Assembly: GCA_010671975.1 (NCBI GenBank)
Contig: JAAHIA010000265.1
Span: forward strand, 1-6,974
Direction of reading: 5' to 3'
DNA from: Leptolyngbya sp. SIO4C1
Lineage (GTDB): Bacteria; Cyanobacteriota; Cyanobacteriia; Phormidesmidales; Phormidesmidaceae
Length of the DNA stretch: 6,974 bases
The notes beneath the pieces were generated by a model. It did no database searches. It was not told where the DNA came from and was given only the letters and a program-made list of their open reading frames with translations. Below, piece by piece: positions 5,845 to 6,974 of this stretch (positions are counted from its first letter, which is position 1; every line of letters begins with the position of its first letter). Made by a program: the position numbers and the translations under genes.

Positions 5845-6654
5845 ATGAATCTGAGGGACTGTCAGCAGGCCACCGCCCAGATTCACGCGGGCTCAGGCGC
5901 AGTGGTCGGCACCGGCTTTCTAATTGCCAAGCAGTATCTTTTAACCTGCGCTCACGTGGTGCAGGCAGCGCTGGCCGGTCAGCCGGACGGCTTAAATCAG
6001 ACTGTCACCGCGACGTTCTCAATGGCGCAGCCGGAGCGTGTCTGCTCAACCCGCGTGATCTGCTACGAGCTGCATGAGCTAGACGATCCTGACCCTGAGA
6101 AGCGCCGCCGCGACTTTGCCGTCTTATACATTGCTGAACCGCTATCAATTGAGCCAGTCGCGATGCGGCCGCTAGCTCAGCTGAGCGATCTGCCCGTTAA
6201 GAGCTACGGCTTTCCTAAAGGCGATCGGCTGGGGCGGCATTTGGAAGCGGCGATCGCAGGGGAAGTGGGGGCCGGCTGGGTACAGCTGCAGGGGACGGAG
6301 ACCGGCCTGGCGATTGAGGCCGGCTTCAGCGGCGCGCCGGTCTGGTGCGCGCGGCAGACGGCTGTGATTGGCATGATTGTGGCGCGCGATCGCAAGCGCC
6401 CCGAGGCTAAAACCGGCTTTATGATCCCCGTTGCGAAGCTGCAGCGACCGCTGCGCGCGGTTGAATGGCATTCGCTCTGGCAAATCTTGGCGGCTGACCA
6501 GGCCGAGGCGGCACAGCCAATGGCGGCGGCCTATCAGCACTGCCGTCCGGAGCACTGGCCGCAGCCCTGGCAGACGGCGCTACTGCAGCAGCTGCAAGAT
6601 CTCGCTGAGATGCCGGCGGGTCAGACAGCTGACCCGCCGGACAAGCACTGCTAA
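5845..6654 (+). CDS. Trypsin-like serine peptidase of a Trypco-type conflict module
   Basis: The 269-residue protein has a chymotrypsin-fold peptidase domain at about 5-205. The catalytic His is in LLTCAHVV (His37), the Asp in RRRDFAVLYI (Asp90), and the nucleophile in AGFSGAPVW (Ser162). GTGFLI (22-27) and the late FMIPV strand (192-196) also fit the family. The triad is intact, so it should be an active endopeptidase; the substrate is unknown. There is no signal peptide, in contrast to secreted trypsins or HtrA, and no PDZ domain. About 60 residues (206-265), Gln-, Trp- and Ala-rich and probably helical, form a C-terminal extension that could be a partner-binding domain. A TGA in frame at 5839-5841 blocks any upstream start. 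GGGTGA just before the ATG may serve as a weak ribosome site, or translation may be coupled to the Trypco1 gene. Confidence 0.93.
   Translation: MNLRDCQQATAQIHAGSGAVVGTGFLIAKQYLLTCAHVVQAALAGQPDGLNQTVTATFSMAQPERVCSTRVICYELHELDDPDPEKRRRDFAVLYIAEPLSIEPVAMRPLAQLSDLPVKSYGFPKGDRLGRHLEAAIAGEVGAGWVQLQGTETGLAIEAGFSGAPVWCARQTAVIGMIVARDRKRPEAKTGFMIPVAKLQRPLRAVEWHSLWQILAADQAEAAQPMAAAYQHCRPEHWPQPWQTALLQQLQDLAEMPAGQTADPPDKHC
6613..6640 (+). other. Strong hairpin in the last codons of the peptidase gene
   Basis: CCGGCGGGTCA (6613-6623) pairs perfectly with TGACCCGCCGG (6630-6640): an 11-bp GC-rich stem with a 6-base loop. It ends 14 bases before the last base of the gene and encodes part of the C-terminal tail (around residues 257-265). 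No T-run follows, so it is not a standard intrinsic terminator. It could stabilise the mRNA 3' end, or reduce read-through into the regulator downstream. Confidence 0.6.
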
Positions 6655-6687
6655 GTATGTCAAGCACTAAACAAGCAATGCTTGACA
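6642..6687 (+). promoter_or_regulatory. Operator-like cluster of CAAGCA half-sites over the -35
   Basis: The half-site CAAGCA occurs at 6642, 6661 and 6672 (the first two as CAAGCACT) and in inverse as TGCTTG at 6679-6684. Two palindromes result: TGTCAAGCA (6658-6666) with TGCTTGACA (6679-6687), nine perfect pairs, and the compact CAAGCA-A-TGCTTG (6672-6684). The right half contains the -35 hexamer TTGACA, so a bound protein would block RNA polymerase. The XRE-family product encoded just downstream is the natural candidate for self-repression. The first half-site lies in the final codons of the peptidase gene. Confidence 0.65.
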
Positions 6688-6710
6688 AAATTAGCAACAA
6701 GCCGTAATAT
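6682..6710 (+). promoter_or_regulatory. Near-consensus sigma-70 promoter of the XRE gene
   Basis: TTGACA (6682-6687) and TAATAT (6705-6710) are separated by exactly 17 bases. The -35 is a full consensus match and the -10 differs from TATAAT at two positions. Transcription would begin near 6717, giving a leader of about 30 bases. It is the strongest promoter visible in the window and makes the regulator independent of the peptidase operon upstream. Confidence 0.75.
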
Positions 6711-6732
6711 CGGGTCATGCAGAGCAGCAAGC

Positions 6733-6740
6733 AGGAGGTG
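6733..6740 (+). promoter_or_regulatory. Shine-Dalgarno sequence of the XRE gene
   Basis: AGGAGGTG is an extended, near-perfect complement to the 16S rRNA 3' end, placed 8 bases (from AGGAGG) before the ATG at 6747. No other gene in the window has a comparable site. It fixes the start codon. Confidence 0.85.
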
Positions 6741-6746
6741 ATTTTC

Positions 6747-6974
6747 ATGGCTAAAACGACCGAATCGAAGCAGCCGCAGGGTTTGGGGGCTTACTTAGCC
6801 ACGCTGCGCAGCTCACACGGGCTTAGTCTTCGTGATGTCGAGGCCACGACCGAAAAGCGGGTTTCAAACGCGTATCTATCGCAGGTCGAAAACGGGAAGA
6901 TCGCTCGCCCCTCCCCCAACGTTCTCCACGCCCTAGCCGAGGCCTACGGCGTTGCTTACGAAACGTTGATGGAG
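6747..6974 (+). CDS. XRE-family helix-turn-helix regulator, 5' part (runs off the window)
   Basis: Seventy-six codons are visible, with no stop before the edge. After a short polar N-terminus, residues 13-75 form a Cro/C1-type helix-turn-helix domain. Helix 1 is LGAYLATLRSSHG, helix 2 starts LSLRDVEA, and the recognition helix is SNAYLSQVENGK (40-51). It is followed by the hallmark PSPNVLHALAEAYGV and YETLME. The variant resembles small regulators that, in many bacteria, sit just before an ImmA/IrrE-type metallopeptidase gene or act as antitoxins; neither can be confirmed here. It should bind DNA as a dimer and probably represses its own promoter through the overlapping palindrome. Whether it also controls the peptidase module is unknown. 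Confidence 0.9.
   Translation, partial: MAKTTESKQPQGLGAYLATLRSSHGLSLRDVEATTEKRVSNAYLSQVENGKIARPSPNVLHALAEAYGVAYETLME

Noticed and set aside
5607..6077. Reading frames at 5607-5834 (minus) and 5805-6077 (plus) overlapping the Trypco1 and peptidase genes
   Set aside because: They lie in other frames of genes with clear domain motifs, and their residue composition is that of shadow frames.
6172..6748. Reading frames at 6172-6555, 6204-6395 and 6419-6748 (minus) and 6431-6670 (plus)
   Set aside because: They overlap the peptidase gene, whose catalytic triad is intact; their Arg/Pro/Ser-rich composition is typical of GC-rich shadows.

Overview
The window looks cyanobacterial. The octamer GCGATCGC (HIP1) occurs seven times in about 7 kb, both in genes and between them. 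The intergenic DNA also carries palindromic MITE-like elements with ends of a kind I recall from filamentous and picocyanobacterial genomes (GGGACTTACGCA ends; GTAGGTTG...GAAACCCAACG arms). Base composition is moderately GC-rich. Genus cannot be fixed from this sequence.

Layout: (1) Positions 1-53 hold what is probably the last codons of a plus-strand gene that starts outside the window. (2) Positions 54-1645 contain no convincing gene, but the DNA is highly structured: a pair of overlapping, mutually exclusive hairpins (356-406), a 134-bp MITE-like element (450-583), and three copies of an unnamed structured repeat. Two copies are direct (592-1020 and 1233-1645, offset 644 bp) and one is a diverged inverted copy (core 1043-1199). 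All three keep the same three-hairpin layout, with compensatory base changes in the stems. (3) Positions 1646-5107, minus strand, encode a 1153-residue STAND-type protein with a C-terminal TPR array; the last seven 42-residue repeats are nearly identical at the DNA level. (4) Positions 5108-5487 form a divergent spacer containing a second MITE-like palindrome. (5) Positions 5488-6654, plus strand, form a two-gene operon: a small Trypco1 (trypsin-co-occurring, CU044_2847-like) protein and a trypsin-like serine peptidase with a visible His/Asp/Ser triad. (6) From 6682 a near-consensus promoter, overlapped by an operator-like palindrome, drives a small XRE-family regulator that starts at 6747 and runs off the window.

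Interpretation: the Trypco1 protein, the trypsin-like peptidase and the divergent STAND-TPR protein match the parts list of proteolytic bacterial conflict (putative defence) systems predicted by comparative genomics. The STAND protein appears to have lost its Walker A lysine, the Walker B acidic residues and the sensor arginine. It may therefore be a non-catalytic scaffold or sensor, with the fast-evolving TPR array as the recognition surface and the peptidase as the output. This mechanism is inference. The XRE gene probably starts a separate unit; similar small regulators often precede an ImmA/IrrE-type gene, which would lie beyond the window.
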